Part shown: positions 42,780-50,291 of the stretch, piece by piece
Layout of the letters: the number at the start of each line of letters is the position of its first letter
Position numbering within the stretch: position 1 is the first letter of the stretch
Source: Pseudonocardia parietis
GTDB lineage: Bacteria > Actinomycetota > Actinomycetes > Mycobacteriales > Pseudonocardiaceae
DNA: 64,000 nucleotides
Assembly: GCF_017876315.1 (NCBI RefSeq)
Contig: NZ_JAGINU010000001.1
Coordinates: forward strand, 6,944,001-7,008,000
Direction: 5' to 3'
Translations under genes and position numbers: made by a program
Notes under the pieces: generated by a model
The model's input: only the letters and a program-made list of their open reading frames with translations
Databases searched by the model: none
Told to the model about the DNA's origin: nothing

Positions 42780-44015
42780 TCAGACCACCTCGAGCGACGG
42801 GATCGGGAAGACCAGCCGGCTGCCCCACTCGCGGACTCCGGCCAGCTGCTCGGTCAGTTCGGTGCGCAGGTTCCAGGGCAGGATCAGGACGTAGTCGGGG
42901 CGGTCCTGCGCGATCCGCTCCGGCGGGTGGATGGGGATCCGCGTGCCGGGGGTGAACCGGCCGTGCTTGTACGGGTTGCGGTCCACCGTGTACTCGAGCA
43001 GGTCGGGCCGGATGCCGCAGTAGTTCAGCAGGGTGTTGCCCTTGCCGGGCGCGCCGTAGCCGACGACCCGCTTGCCGCGGCGGCGTGCGTCGATCAGGAA
43101 CGACACCAGGTCGTCGCGGATGGTGGAGACGGCCTCGGCGAAGCCGTCGTGCCCCTCCGGGGTGTGCAGGCCGGCGGCCGCCTCGGCGGCGAGCACCTCG
43201 CGCACCGTGTCGGACGGCGCCGCCGCGACCTCGGCCGGGCGCGCCCACATCCGGATCGATCCCCCGTGGGTGTCGAGCAGCTCGACGTCGACCAGGGTCA
43301 GCCCGCCCGCGGCGAGCGCCCGCTGCCCGGTGAGCAGCGTGTAGTACTGGAAGTGCTCGTGGTAGATCGTGTCGAACTGCTTGCGTTCGACGAGCGTGAG
43401 CAGGTGCTGGACCTCGATCGAGACCCAGCCGTCGTCGGCGACCATGGCACGCAGGCCCTGCGCGAAGCCGACGACGTCCGGGATGTGGGCGAACACGTTG
43501 TTGCCGCACACCAGATCCGCCGGCCCGTGCTCGGCCCGCACCTGTGCGCCCGTCTCCGGGGTGAGGAACGCGGTCAGGGTCGGGACACCCTTCTCGCGTG
43601 CGGCATCGCCGACGTTCACGCTCGGCTCGACGCCCAGGCAGCGGATGCCCTTCCCGACGACGTGCTGGAGCAGGTACCCGTCGTTGGACGCGACCTCGAC
43701 GACGAACGAGTCGGTGCCCAGCCCTGCGCGCTCCGCGGCCGAGTCGACGAACCGGCGAGCGTGCTCGACCCACGAGGAGCTGAACGAGGAGAAGTAGGCG
43801 TACTCGGAGAACGTCTCCTCCGGCGTGATCTCCGGGGGGAGCTGGGCGAGCAGGCAGGCGTTGCAGACCCGCACGTGCAGCGGGTACGTCGGCTCCGGCT
43901 GCTCGGCCGTCTCCGTGGTGAGGAACAGCTCACAGGGCGGCGTCGCGCCGAGATCGCAGAAGCTGCGCAGCTCCGTCGAGCCGCACAACCTGCAGGAGAT
44001 CGTGATGCCGGACAC
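42780..44015 (-). CDS. Sugar C-methyltransferase-like SAM enzyme (zinc-binding N-domain)
   Basis: The 411-residue protein has the three-part plan of TylC3/NovU-type sugar C-methyltransferases. An N-terminal zinc domain has C-R-L-C-G near residue 8 and V-C-N-A-C near 50. A SAM-binding domain contains V-V-E-V-A-S-N-D-G-Y-L-L-Q and V-E-P-S-V-N-V. The C-terminal domain contains G-Y-G-A-P-G-K-G-N-T-L-L-N-Y and L-I-L-P-W-N-L. H-E-H-F-Q-Y-Y (Tyr/His/Glu) is near the active site. GTG 44015 is preferred by family length; GTG 44054 and ATG 44138 are also open. It opens the nucleotide-sugar cassette. Confidence 0.88.
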   Translation of the reverse strand: MSGITISCRLCGSTELRSFCDLGATPPCELFLTTETAEQPEPTYPLHVRVCNACLLAQLPPEITPEETFSEYAYFSSFSSSWVEHARRFVDSAAERAGLGTDSFVVEVASNDGYLLQHVVGKGIRCLGVEPSVNVGDAAREKGVPTLTAFLTPETGAQVRAEHGPADLVCGNNVFAHIPDVVGFAQGLRAMVADDGWVSIEVQHLLTLVERKQFDTIYHEHFQYYTLLTGQRALAAGGLTLVDVELLDTHGGSIRMWARPAEVAAAPSDTVREVLAAEAAAGLHTPEGHDGFAEAVSTIRDDLVSFLIDARRRGKRVVGYGAPGKGNTLLNYCGIRPDLLEYTVDRNPYKHGRFTPGTRIPIHPPERIAQDRPDYVLILPWNLRTELTEQLAGVREWGSRLVFPIPSLEVV

Positions 44016-44209
44016 CGTCGCCGCCACCTCTGAGACATCCGCCTTCAGCACGCGCTGCAGTCTGTCAACTCGACGCACGGTCGCCGCGCCCGGGGTCACA
44101 CCGCCCGATAGTGGGTGTTTGTCCGTGAGATGGGCCATCGCAAAGCAACCGGGAAGGGAGGTGCGCTGCGAAGTCGCCTGATCGGGCGTGCCACGATGAC
44201 CGTGCACGA

Positions 44210-44280
44210 TCCGCCGTGGTGTAACGGCAGCACCTCGGATTTTGGTTCCGATGGTCCAGGTTCGAATCCTGGCGGCGGAG
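44210..44280 (+). tRNA. tRNA-Gln (anticodon UUG)
   Basis: The acceptor stem TCCGCCG pairs with CGGCGGA, with G as discriminator. The anticodon arm CGGAT-TTTGGTT-CCG gives UUG after U33. The T arm is CCAGG-TTCGAAT-CCTGG. CCA is not encoded. The 3' half is repeated at 45018-45072. Confidence 0.95.
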
Positions 44281-44490
44281 CAAGGCCCTGACATGGGAAC
44301 GGCCCGGCAGGGTCTCCCCCGACCGGGCCGCGCACTCCTCCCCGTCTCGCCCATCGAGCGGCTCACCCGGATCTGCCCTACTCTCGCCGACCATCGAACG
44401 GTCGCTGTGCGGCCTTCCTCGCGGGGTCCTGCTCACCCCGGCGGATCTGGCGGAGGTCACGAGCAGCGACCCGCTGCCGAGGAGGCTCCG

Positions 44491-44709
44491 TTGGACACCG
44501 CCGCCGACCGGGTCCGCCGAGACCTGGACACAGGGGCACCGTCGGCCGCCGACGTTCGCGCGTTGCTCGCCGAACGAGACACTCTCGTCGCCCTCATCGC
44601 CGACCACTCCCGGTGCCCGGGGACCACCCCGGCAGACGGGGCCGGGTGTGTCGCAGGACTCCGCGGACACGACGGCCGGCACCGCACCGCGGACGGCTGG
44701 ACGTGGTGA
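44491..44709 (+). CDS. Small hypothetical protein inside the tRNA-Gln repeat interval
   Basis: A TTG at 44491 stands 6 nt after AGGAGG-like GAGGAG and opens 72 codons: L-D-T-A-A-D-R-V-R-R-D-L, a helical A-D-V-R-A-L-L-A-E-R-D-T-L-V-A-L-I-A-D-H, and an end D-G-R-H-R-T-A-D-G-W-T-W. Two Cys (S-R-C-P and G-C-V-A) are present. I do not recognise a family. The good ribosome site and actinobacterial codon pattern support it. It is the only plausible gene between the two tRNA-Gln repeats, and so may be all that remains of an inserted element. Confidence 0.5.
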   Translation: MDTAADRVRRDLDTGAPSAADVRALLAERDTLVALIADHSRCPGTTPADGAGCVAGLRGHDGRHRTADGWTW

Positions 44710-45017
44710 TCGGGCGCCCCTCACCGATATCTGGTTTGCCTACGACAGTCGCGGGTACCGGTGACTAGACCGTCGGACGGTCCGGAACGTTCGCCGGCTC
44801 AGGCTCGGTCGGTTGAATCCGAACAGCCGGCCGAGCCGCCACACCACCGGCACCCACTTGCAGGCCAGCGGTTCATGTCGGCGGCATCCATACTGGTCAG
44901 GCGTAGTTCATCTCCAACGACATCGATCACCCACTCCCGAGCCGGTCTCCGGCGGACCGTGCTGGACGACCGAGGTGTCCTGACCTGCCCGGACGTGCAA
45001 CGACATCGAACCCGGCC
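44710..45017. other. Gene-free stretch before the tRNA-Gln fragment
   Basis: I see no supported gene or RNA here. It is slightly less GC-rich than its surroundings, as expected of decayed inserted DNA. Confidence 0.5.
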
Positions 45018-45072
45018 AGGATTGTGGCTCCGATGGTCCAGGTTCGAATCCTGGCGGCGGAGCAAGGCCCTG
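45018..45072 (+). other. Duplicated 3' half of tRNA-Gln (att-like site)
   Basis: Positions 45029-45072 are identical over 44 nt to 44247-44290, covering the anticodon stem end, T arm, acceptor 3' strand and 10 nt beyond. A further 11 nt upstream match at 9 positions. The 5' half of the tRNA is absent. This is the arrangement left when an element integrates into a tRNA gene. Confidence 0.85.
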
Positions 45073-45103
45073 GCACGGAGAACGAACCGGCCGGACCTCC
45101 CTG

Positions 45104-45679
45104 CTACGGGGTCGGATCCGTCGCGAAACGGGCGCCGAGTTCGGCCACGCGGTGCGAGCGGTGTTCCGGGCGTACGCGTCCGGCACGTTCCAGCAGGCTG
45201 AGGCCGTGCAAGGCGCTCCAGAACACTTCGGTCACCGTGCCGCCGCCGTCGTCGCCGAGCACATCGGCCAGTGCTTCGAACCCCGCGCGCAGTTCGGACC
45301 GGGTGTCGTCCTGGGCGAACCGGGCGTCGATCGGCTGCTGGAACATGGCCTCGTACACGGCGGGGTGCTCGCTGCCGAAGTCCAGATAGGCGACGGCGAC
45401 GGCCTCGATCGCAGGCCGCCCGCGCTTGCCTCCGGGCGCGGCACGGCACCGCCGCGTCAGGTCGACGAAGCCCTCGAGCGCGACCGCCAGCATGATCTCC
45501 GACTTGCCCCCGGGAAAGTGGCCGTACAGCACGGGCTGGGTGTAGCCGATGGCGTCGGACAGATGCCGGGTCGTGACGGCTGCCCACCCGTCGGCGTCGG
45601 CACGCTCCCGGGCGGCAGCGAGGATGCGACGGCGTCGTTCGTCGTTGCGCTGCTGACGTGCCGTCGTCCGATCTGCCAT
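45104..45679 (-). CDS. TetR-family regulator
   Basis: The 191-residue protein has an N-terminal TetR helix-turn-helix: R-R-R-R-I-L-A-A-A-R-E-R-A-D-A-D-G-W, then T-T-R-H-L-S-D-A-I-G-Y-T-Q-P-V-L-Y-G-H-F-P-G-G-K near residues 40-60. A WHG-like C-terminal ligand domain follows (A-L-H-G-L-S-L-L near 160). ATG 45679. It diverges from the DUF1772 gene across 90 nt that hold two palindromic operators, so autoregulation and control of the neighbour are likely. Confidence 0.92.
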   Translation of the reverse strand: MADRTTARQQRNDERRRRILAAARERADADGWAAVTTRHLSDAIGYTQPVLYGHFPGGKSEIMLAVALEGFVDLTRRCRAAPGGKRGRPAIEAVAVAYLDFGSEHPAVYEAMFQQPIDARFAQDDTRSELRAGFEALADVLGDDGGGTVTEVFWSALHGLSLLERAGRVRPEHRSHRVAELGARFATDPTP

Positions 45680-45720
45680 CAGTGCCCCTCACTTGCGGTG
45701 TGTGTCACCGGCGACCTACC

Positions 45721-45752
45721 TTAGCAGCGCTAGGCTTTCTAGCACCGCTAGG
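45721..45752. promoter_or_regulatory. Two TetR-type operators in the divergent promoter
   Basis: TTAGCAGCGCTAGG (45721-45734) and CTAGCACCGCTAGG (45739-45752) share the palindrome TAGC-N3-GCTA, 18 bp centre to centre. Confidence 0.65.
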
Positions 45753-45769
45753 TTCTGAGAGGGGCTCTC

Positions 45770-46222
45770 ATGACATCCGTTCTCGCCGTCGTCACCACGA
45801 CCGTCGTCGGCCTCATGGTCGGCGTCGAGTTCGCGGTCGCCTTCGTCATCAACCCGATCCTGTTGCGCCTGCCGGTCGACGCGTCACTGACCGGACGTTC
45901 GGCCGGCGCGCGCATGCTGGGCCGACTGATGCCGTTCTGGTACATCGGCTCCCTGGTCCTCGTCGCGATCCTCACGGCTCTGACGTGGGGCACCCCGACC
46001 GCCACCACGGCCTTCGTCGCTGCCGTGTTGCTGGCCCTCAGCGTCGTCATGTCCGTCGCCCTGCTGGTGCCGATCAACAATCGGTCGATGACGTGGACCG
46101 CCGAGAGTCACCCCGACGACTGGCGGGAGCAGCAGCAGCGCTGGGACCGGCTGCACCACGCCCGTGTCGCGATCATCGTCACGGCCTTCGTGCTCGTCGC
46201 GGTCGCGGCGACGTTGCTATGA
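45770..46222 (+). CDS. DUF1772-family membrane protein
   Basis: The 150-residue protein has four membrane spans (about 4-26, 56-74, 80-102 and 130-150). It includes G-V-E-F-A-V-A-F-V-I-N-P near the first and W-D-R-L-H-H-A-R before the last, as in the DUF1772/anthrone-oxygenase-like family. Some fungal relatives oxidise anthrones; for bacterial members the role is unknown. It is the apparent target of the divergent TetR regulator. ATG 45770 follows GAGAGGGGC. It ends 38 nt before the convergent carotenoid oxygenase stop. Confidence 0.87.
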   Translation: MTSVLAVVTTTVVGLMVGVEFAVAFVINPILLRLPVDASLTGRSAGARMLGRLMPFWYIGSLVLVAILTALTWGTPTATTAFVAAVLLALSVVMSVALLVPINNRSMTWTAESHPDDWREQQQRWDRLHHARVAIIVTAFVLVAVAATLL

Positions 46223-46260
46223 CCCCGCGACGGAGCGCCGCCCGCTCGGGATCACGGGCG

Positions 46261-47631
46261 TCAGGCGTCCGGGACCCAGCTTCCGTGCAGGCCGAGGGGC
46301 ACCCTCACCGGCAGGTGGATGCGGGCCACGGGCGGGCCGGTGAAGTCCCGGGCCGCCAGCACGGTGAGATCGGCCGCGCCGCGCCCGGGATCGTGCACGT
46401 AGGCCAGGAGGTAGCCGTCGTCCTCGACGGTGCTGCCGGGCACGGCGGCGAAGGCGCCCTCGCCGACCGCGGCGTCGCGGGCGAAGCCGTGCACCTCCGA
46501 GGTCCCGCGGAGCAGGTCGTGCTTGACGAGTGCGTTGGTGAACGCCTCGTCGGGGCGGCGGGGATCTGCCGTGAACGGAAGGTCGTAGTGCGCGGTGACC
46601 GCGGAGTAGCCGTAGCGGTGCGGGAGTGACACCACCGTCTCGTTGACGCGGGGGAAGTCCTGCGGGCGATCGTCGAGTCGCTGCATCCGGACGGCACCGG
46701 CGAGCAGGTCGATCGTCCAGCGCTCGAGTGCCGGGCGGACGCCGCCGGGATCGGTCTGGTCGACGGGCCCGTCGCCGCAGACGACATCGACGACGATCCC
46801 GGCCCCGTCGTCGTAGGCGTTGAGGGTGTGGCTGATGTGCACCCCCCGGCTCTCGATCCACCGCACCGGGCCGCCGCCGCGCGGGAGGACGCCGACCCGG
46901 CCGCCGCGGTCGGGGAACCACTGCAGCGCGACGTCCGGCCTGGTACCGGCTGCGAGCGCGGCCGTGCTGTAGGCGAGCGGCGTGTCGAAGAGGACGACGT
47001 GGCTCTGGGTGAGCGCGAAGTCGTGCAGGTACGGCGTGTCGGGGCCGGTCGGGATGTCGGTCGACCGCGTGACCACACCGTTCGCGTCGGTCACGATGTG
47101 CTGGACGAACGGGACACCGGGCAGGTAGGCCAGCGAGTGCAGCTCCCCCGTGCGCGGGTCCAGCTTGGAGTGCGCGTTGGCGCTGAAACCGCCGTCCGTG
47201 GCACCCAGGCCGCACGGCCCGTGCGTGTCCAGTTCGTATCCCAGTTCGTACGGCAGTCCACCGGCCTCCACCAGGGCGAAGGTGCGACCGGCGTGCCCGA
47301 TCACGTGGGTGTTGGGCGCGAAGTCCATCGCAGGGTCGAGCGAGTCGGGGCGCGGCGGCTCGCCGAGTGCATCGAGCACGCCCGAGGAACGCACCCAGCG
47401 GTTGCGATACCACTCGGCACGCCCGTCCCGCAGCCGTACGCCGTGCACCATCCCCACCCCACCGGCCCAGACATGAGCGGCGGGATCCTCGATCCCGAGC
47501 GGGTTGGGCCCGATGCGCAGGTAACGACCTTCCAGCTCGTCGGGGACCCGCCCGGTGACGGGGAGATCGAACGCGGTGACTTCCTCGTGCACCGGCGCGA
47601 ACGGGCCTTCGAGGTAGCGGTTCACAGTCAC
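46261..47631 (-). CDS. Carotenoid cleavage oxygenase (RPE65 family)
   Basis: The 456-residue seven-bladed propeller enzyme keeps the four iron-binding His: S-A-N-A-H-S-K-L-D, Y-L-H-D-F-A-L-T, V-H-I-S-H-T-L-N-A-Y-D and the C-terminal L-G-L-H-G-S-W. The start G-R-V-P-D-E-L-E-G-R-Y-L-R-I-G-P-N-P is standard. It cleaves a double bond of carotenoids, apocarotenoids or stilbene-like compounds with O2. GTG 47631 has GGAGG 8 nt before. It is divergent from the GntR-TetR fusion gene, which may control it. Confidence 0.94.
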   Translation of the reverse strand: MTVNRYLEGPFAPVHEEVTAFDLPVTGRVPDELEGRYLRIGPNPLGIEDPAAHVWAGGVGMVHGVRLRDGRAEWYRNRWVRSSGVLDALGEPPRPDSLDPAMDFAPNTHVIGHAGRTFALVEAGGLPYELGYELDTHGPCGLGATDGGFSANAHSKLDPRTGELHSLAYLPGVPFVQHIVTDANGVVTRSTDIPTGPDTPYLHDFALTQSHVVLFDTPLAYSTAALAAGTRPDVALQWFPDRGGRVGVLPRGGGPVRWIESRGVHISHTLNAYDDGAGIVVDVVCGDGPVDQTDPGGVRPALERWTIDLLAGAVRMQRLDDRPQDFPRVNETVVSLPHRYGYSAVTAHYDLPFTADPRRPDEAFTNALVKHDLLRGTSEVHGFARDAAVGEGAFAAVPGSTVEDDGYLLAYVHDPGRGAADLTVLAARDFTGPPVARIHLPVRVPLGLHGSWVPDA

Positions 47632-47711
47632 GGGAGCAGCCTCCGGAGATCGTCGTACGGCGTACTCGACGACGGTACGGATCTGCCCTGGCGTACTTCT
47701 GCGGCTATTAC

Positions 47712-47772
47712 CCTAGGTCAGAGCGGGTTGGTCAGGCAGGATGAGCAACGTCCGGCAACCCACTGACCTAGG
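47712..47772. promoter_or_regulatory. Long inverted repeat operator near the GntR-TetR fusion gene
   Basis: CCTAGGTCAGAGCGGGTTG (47712-47730) and CAACCCACTGACCTAGG (47756-47772) are inverted copies with two extra bases in the first, 25 nt apart. They lie between the carotenoid oxygenase and fusion-regulator genes, ending 14 nt before ATG 47787. Confidence 0.7.
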
Positions 47773-47786
47773 ACAGAAAGGGATCG

Positions 47787-48704
47787 ATGGACTCGGAGGA
47801 GGACGCACCGCCGTACCTGCGCATCGCCGGCGAGATCAGGGCCCGCATCGTGGCGGGCGAGTTCCGGCCGGGCGACCCCACACCCTCGACGCGGCGGATC
47901 TGCCAGGAGTGGAACGTCGCCAAGGCGACCGCCACGAAGGTCATCGACACGCTCCGGCGGCAGGGTGTGGTCGTGACCGTCCCCCGGGTCGGCACCGTGG
48001 TCGCCGGGGCGGACCGTGCGCGTCGGCCGCCCCGGACCTCCGGTGCGGGTCTCGACCGATCCCGGATCGTCGCCGTGGCGATCGGCATCGCCGACGACGC
48101 CGGCCTGGCCGGGCTGTCCATGCGCAGGGTCGCTGCCGAGCTCGCGGTGCCGACGATGTCGCTCTACGGCCCCGTCTCCGGCCGGGACGAGCTGGTCGAC
48201 CTCATGGCCGACGCCGCCTTCGGCGAGATCGTCTACCCCACCGATCCCCTGGACTGGCGGACCGGACTGGAGCTGGCGGCCGGACTGCAGTGGGACGTCT
48301 ACCGGCGCCACCCGTGGTTGCCGTCGGCCGTCTCGCTGACCCACCCCCGGCTACTCCCCGGCATGGGTCGCTTCGCGGAGTGGACACTGCGGCAGCTCCG
48401 CGGGCTGCCGCTGGACCCTTCGACCAGGGCGATGGTGCATCTCACGATCGCGAACTATGTCCGCGGCACGGCGACCAACATCGAGCTGAAAGCGGAGCTG
48501 GACCAGCGCACCGGGTTGTCCGGCGGGGCGTGGCTGCGCCTTCAGGAAGGCGTCCCGGGGCCGCGGCTCGACGAGTTCCCCGAGGTCGCGAGCGTGGTGG
48601 CCGAGGATCCCGCGTTCGCCGTCGACCTCGACGCCCTGTTCGAGTTCGGGCTGAACCGCGTGCTCGACGGGGTGGCGGCACTCGTGACAGAAGCAGCCGG
48701 CTGA
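47787..48704 (+). CDS. GntR-TetR fusion transcriptional regulator
   Basis: The 305-residue protein joins two DNA-binding families. Residues about 8-74 are a GntR winged helix (Y-L-R-I-A-G-E-I-R-A-R-I-V-A-G-E-F-R-P-G-D, T-A-T-K-V-I-D-T-L-R-R-Q-G). Residues about 92-300 are a TetR-type regulator (L-D-R-S-R-I-V-A-V-A-I, M-R-R-V-A-A-E-L-A-V-P-T-M-S-L-Y) with a TetR C-domain. Such fusions occur in actinobacteria. It diverges from the carotenoid oxygenase. The shared inverted repeat suggests it controls that gene and itself. The 3' end overlaps the convergent tatA by 163 nt. Confidence 0.92.
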   Translation: MDSEEDAPPYLRIAGEIRARIVAGEFRPGDPTPSTRRICQEWNVAKATATKVIDTLRRQGVVVTVPRVGTVVAGADRARRPPRTSGAGLDRSRIVAVAIGIADDAGLAGLSMRRVAAELAVPTMSLYGPVSGRDELVDLMADAAFGEIVYPTDPLDWRTGLELAAGLQWDVYRRHPWLPSAVSLTHPRLLPGMGRFAEWTLRQLRGLPLDPSTRAMVHLTIANYVRGTATNIELKAELDQRTGLSGGAWLRLQEGVPGPRLDEFPEVASVVAEDPAFAVDLDALFEFGLNRVLDGVAALVTEAAG

Positions 48705-48889
48705 GGGTCGTCGGGGCCGGAGACGATCTCGTCGTCGGCGCCGTCGTTGCGCAGACCCTTCATCTCGCCCTTCAGCACGCGCGCGGACTGTCCGACCGAC
48801 CGGGCCATGTCGGGGAGTTTCTTCGCGCCGAACAGCAGCACGAACACCACGATCACGATCAGCCAGTGCGTGGGACTCATCGCACCCAT
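48542..48889 (-). CDS. tatA: Sec-independent translocase subunit TatA
   Basis: The 115-residue protein has the TatA plan: a short periplasmic start, one membrane span (W-L-I-V-I-V-V-F-V-L-L-F-G), the hinge F-G-A-K-K-L-P-D, and an amphipathic helix (M-A-R-S-V-G-Q-S-A-R-V-L-K-G-E-M-K-G-L). The Ser/Thr-rich tail after residue 60 runs antisense through the end of the GntR-TetR gene and may not be conserved. ATG 48889 follows AGGAGACT. The gene lies directly downstream of a Tat substrate. tatC is not in the window. Confidence 0.9.
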   Translation of the reverse strand: MGAMSPTHWLIVIVVFVLLFGAKKLPDMARSVGQSARVLKGEMKGLRNDGADDEIVSGPDDPQPAASVTSAATPSSTRFSPNSNRASRSTANAGSSATTLATSGNSSSRGPGTPS

Positions 48890-48948
48890 GAGGGAGTCTC
48901 CTTTTCAGCGTCATGGCCATCGGCCCGGTCCGGGCGCAGCCCGGGTGA

Positions 48949-48966
48949 GCGCCGGAACACCGGCGC
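48949..48966 (-). terminator. Hairpin between the ferritin-like gene and tatA
   Basis: GCGCCGG and CCGGCGC enclose a 4-nt loop. No T-run follows, so it may attenuate rather than stop transcription into tatA. Confidence 0.45.
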
Positions 48967-48982
48967 CCACCCACAGCGGGTG

Positions 48983-49936
48983 TCAGTTGTTGGCATCGCT
49001 GCTGTTGACCTCGCCGTTCACGCCGGCCGGGAAGAATCCGCCGGAGGTGACGGCGGCCGGGTTCAGGTACGCGATGTTGAGCACCTGGCCCGGGGTCCGC
49101 GAGAACGCGATCGCGTTCTCGTCGGCCGGGACGATGTTCGCGTCGCCGAACTCGTCGGTGATGCCCTGGTCCAGGTCGGCCGGACCGTCCAGCGAGTCGC
49201 GGGCGTCGGAGATCTTGCCGACAGCCTCCGCAGCGCCGCCCTGCAGGAGCAGGGTGCGGACCAGCCCGGCGTGGTAGGCCTCGACGGCCAGGATGCCGGC
49301 AGCCGCCTCGAGGAAGGTCTTGTTGGCGATCAGCGGGGACGCGCCCTTGTAGGCGGTGACCCCGACGTCCTCGAAGATGAACGCGCCCAGCAGGAAGCTG
49401 GTCTCGTCGGCGAACGGGTCGAAGGTCTGGCCCTGGCCGATCACGCCGGCGGCCTGGGCCGCGGCGGTGAACGCCTCCTGCAGGTCGATCGCCGGGCGCG
49501 ACACCTTGGCGTCGCCCAGGGCCGAACGCAGGAAGTCGACGTGGGCGTTCTCGTCGTCCGCGATCTCGCGGGCGTACTGCTTGCCCAGCTCGGTCTCGAA
49601 CTTGACCTTGCGACCACCGGTGACCTGACCCAGCTCACCCTTGCCGTCGATCTGCGAGTCCTTGAGACCCTCGCCGGTGACCGCGCGCAAATAGAACTCG
49701 GCCTCGAGATACTCGAGGTTGAGCGCGAAGTTCAGCACCGCGGCGTCGGAGACCTGCGAGCCTCCACCGTCATTGCCGTCGCCGGCGTAGGCGAGCCCGC
49801 TGCCCAGGACACCCAGGCCTGCGACGCCGGCACCGGTCAGCCCGGCCGCACGCAGGAATCGGCGCCGGTCCATCGGGTTCTCGGCCGAGCGCGTGATCGA
49901 GTCGTTCAGGAACTTCTTGGTGAATCCGGGGAACAC
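48983..49936 (-). CDS. Tat-exported ferritin-like protein
   Basis: The 317-residue protein has a twin-arginine signal (M-D-R-R-R-F-L-R-A-A-G-L-T-G-A-G) at about 22-50, preceded by an unusual 20-residue extension. A ferritin-like helical bundle follows: L-N-F-A-L-N-L-E-Y-L-E-A-E-F-Y, E-I-A-D-D-E-N-A-H-V-D-F-L and V-E-A-Y-H-A-G-L-V-R. The Glu and His are placed to bind a di-metal centre. Relatives (Ferritin_2 group) are linked to desiccation or stress, mostly without proof. GTG 49936 follows GAGGAG by 5 nt. It is likely co-transcribed with tatA. Confidence 0.9.
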   Translation of the reverse strand: MFPGFTKKFLNDSITRSAENPMDRRRFLRAAGLTGAGVAGLGVLGSGLAYAGDGNDGGGSQVSDAAVLNFALNLEYLEAEFYLRAVTGEGLKDSQIDGKGELGQVTGGRKVKFETELGKQYAREIADDENAHVDFLRSALGDAKVSRPAIDLQEAFTAAAQAAGVIGQGQTFDPFADETSFLLGAFIFEDVGVTAYKGASPLIANKTFLEAAAGILAVEAYHAGLVRTLLLQGGAAEAVGKISDARDSLDGPADLDQGITDEFGDANIVPADENAIAFSRTPGQVLNIAYLNPAAVTSGGFFPAGVNGEVNSSDANN

Positions 49937-50291
49937 GAGCACTCCTCATGTCGGGCCCGCGGAGCACCGAGCAAGGTTCGGGGCCGACGCGGAAACGGGT
50001 GGTCATGATCTTGCGAGGCCGTGACGCCTCACCTGCTCCGCACAACGACACGCCCACTTCCCGAGGTAGTCACTCGAACGAGTGAAAACCATTCAATGAT
50101 CCATTTCGAAAAATGCGCTCTGCGCGCAGAATTGGGGCGCACTCCCGGATATCAAGAATCGAACGTGCCATAGCGTTCGCGGCCATGGTCCGGGCGATAT
50201 CGACTGACATCGACAACTGACATCAACGCGTCGGCTCGCCCCGGCAGGACAGGTGAAACGGTCCGGCCGGGACCTCCCGGCCGGACCGCAG
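49937..50291. other. Intergenic region with several palindromes
   Basis: This less GC-rich stretch separates the ferritin-like gene from the LuxR gene end. It contains TCACTCG-AA-CGAGTGA (50070-50085), CATTT-CGAA-AAATG (50102-50115) and the perfect TCTGCGCGCAGA (50119-50130). CTGACATC occurs twice near 50205-50225. No gene is recognised. Confidence 0.6.

Noticed and set aside
44060..44065. TTGACA as a -35 element for the sugar cassette
   Set aside because: It matches perfectly, but no -10-like hexamer occurs at 16-19 nt, so I do not call a promoter.
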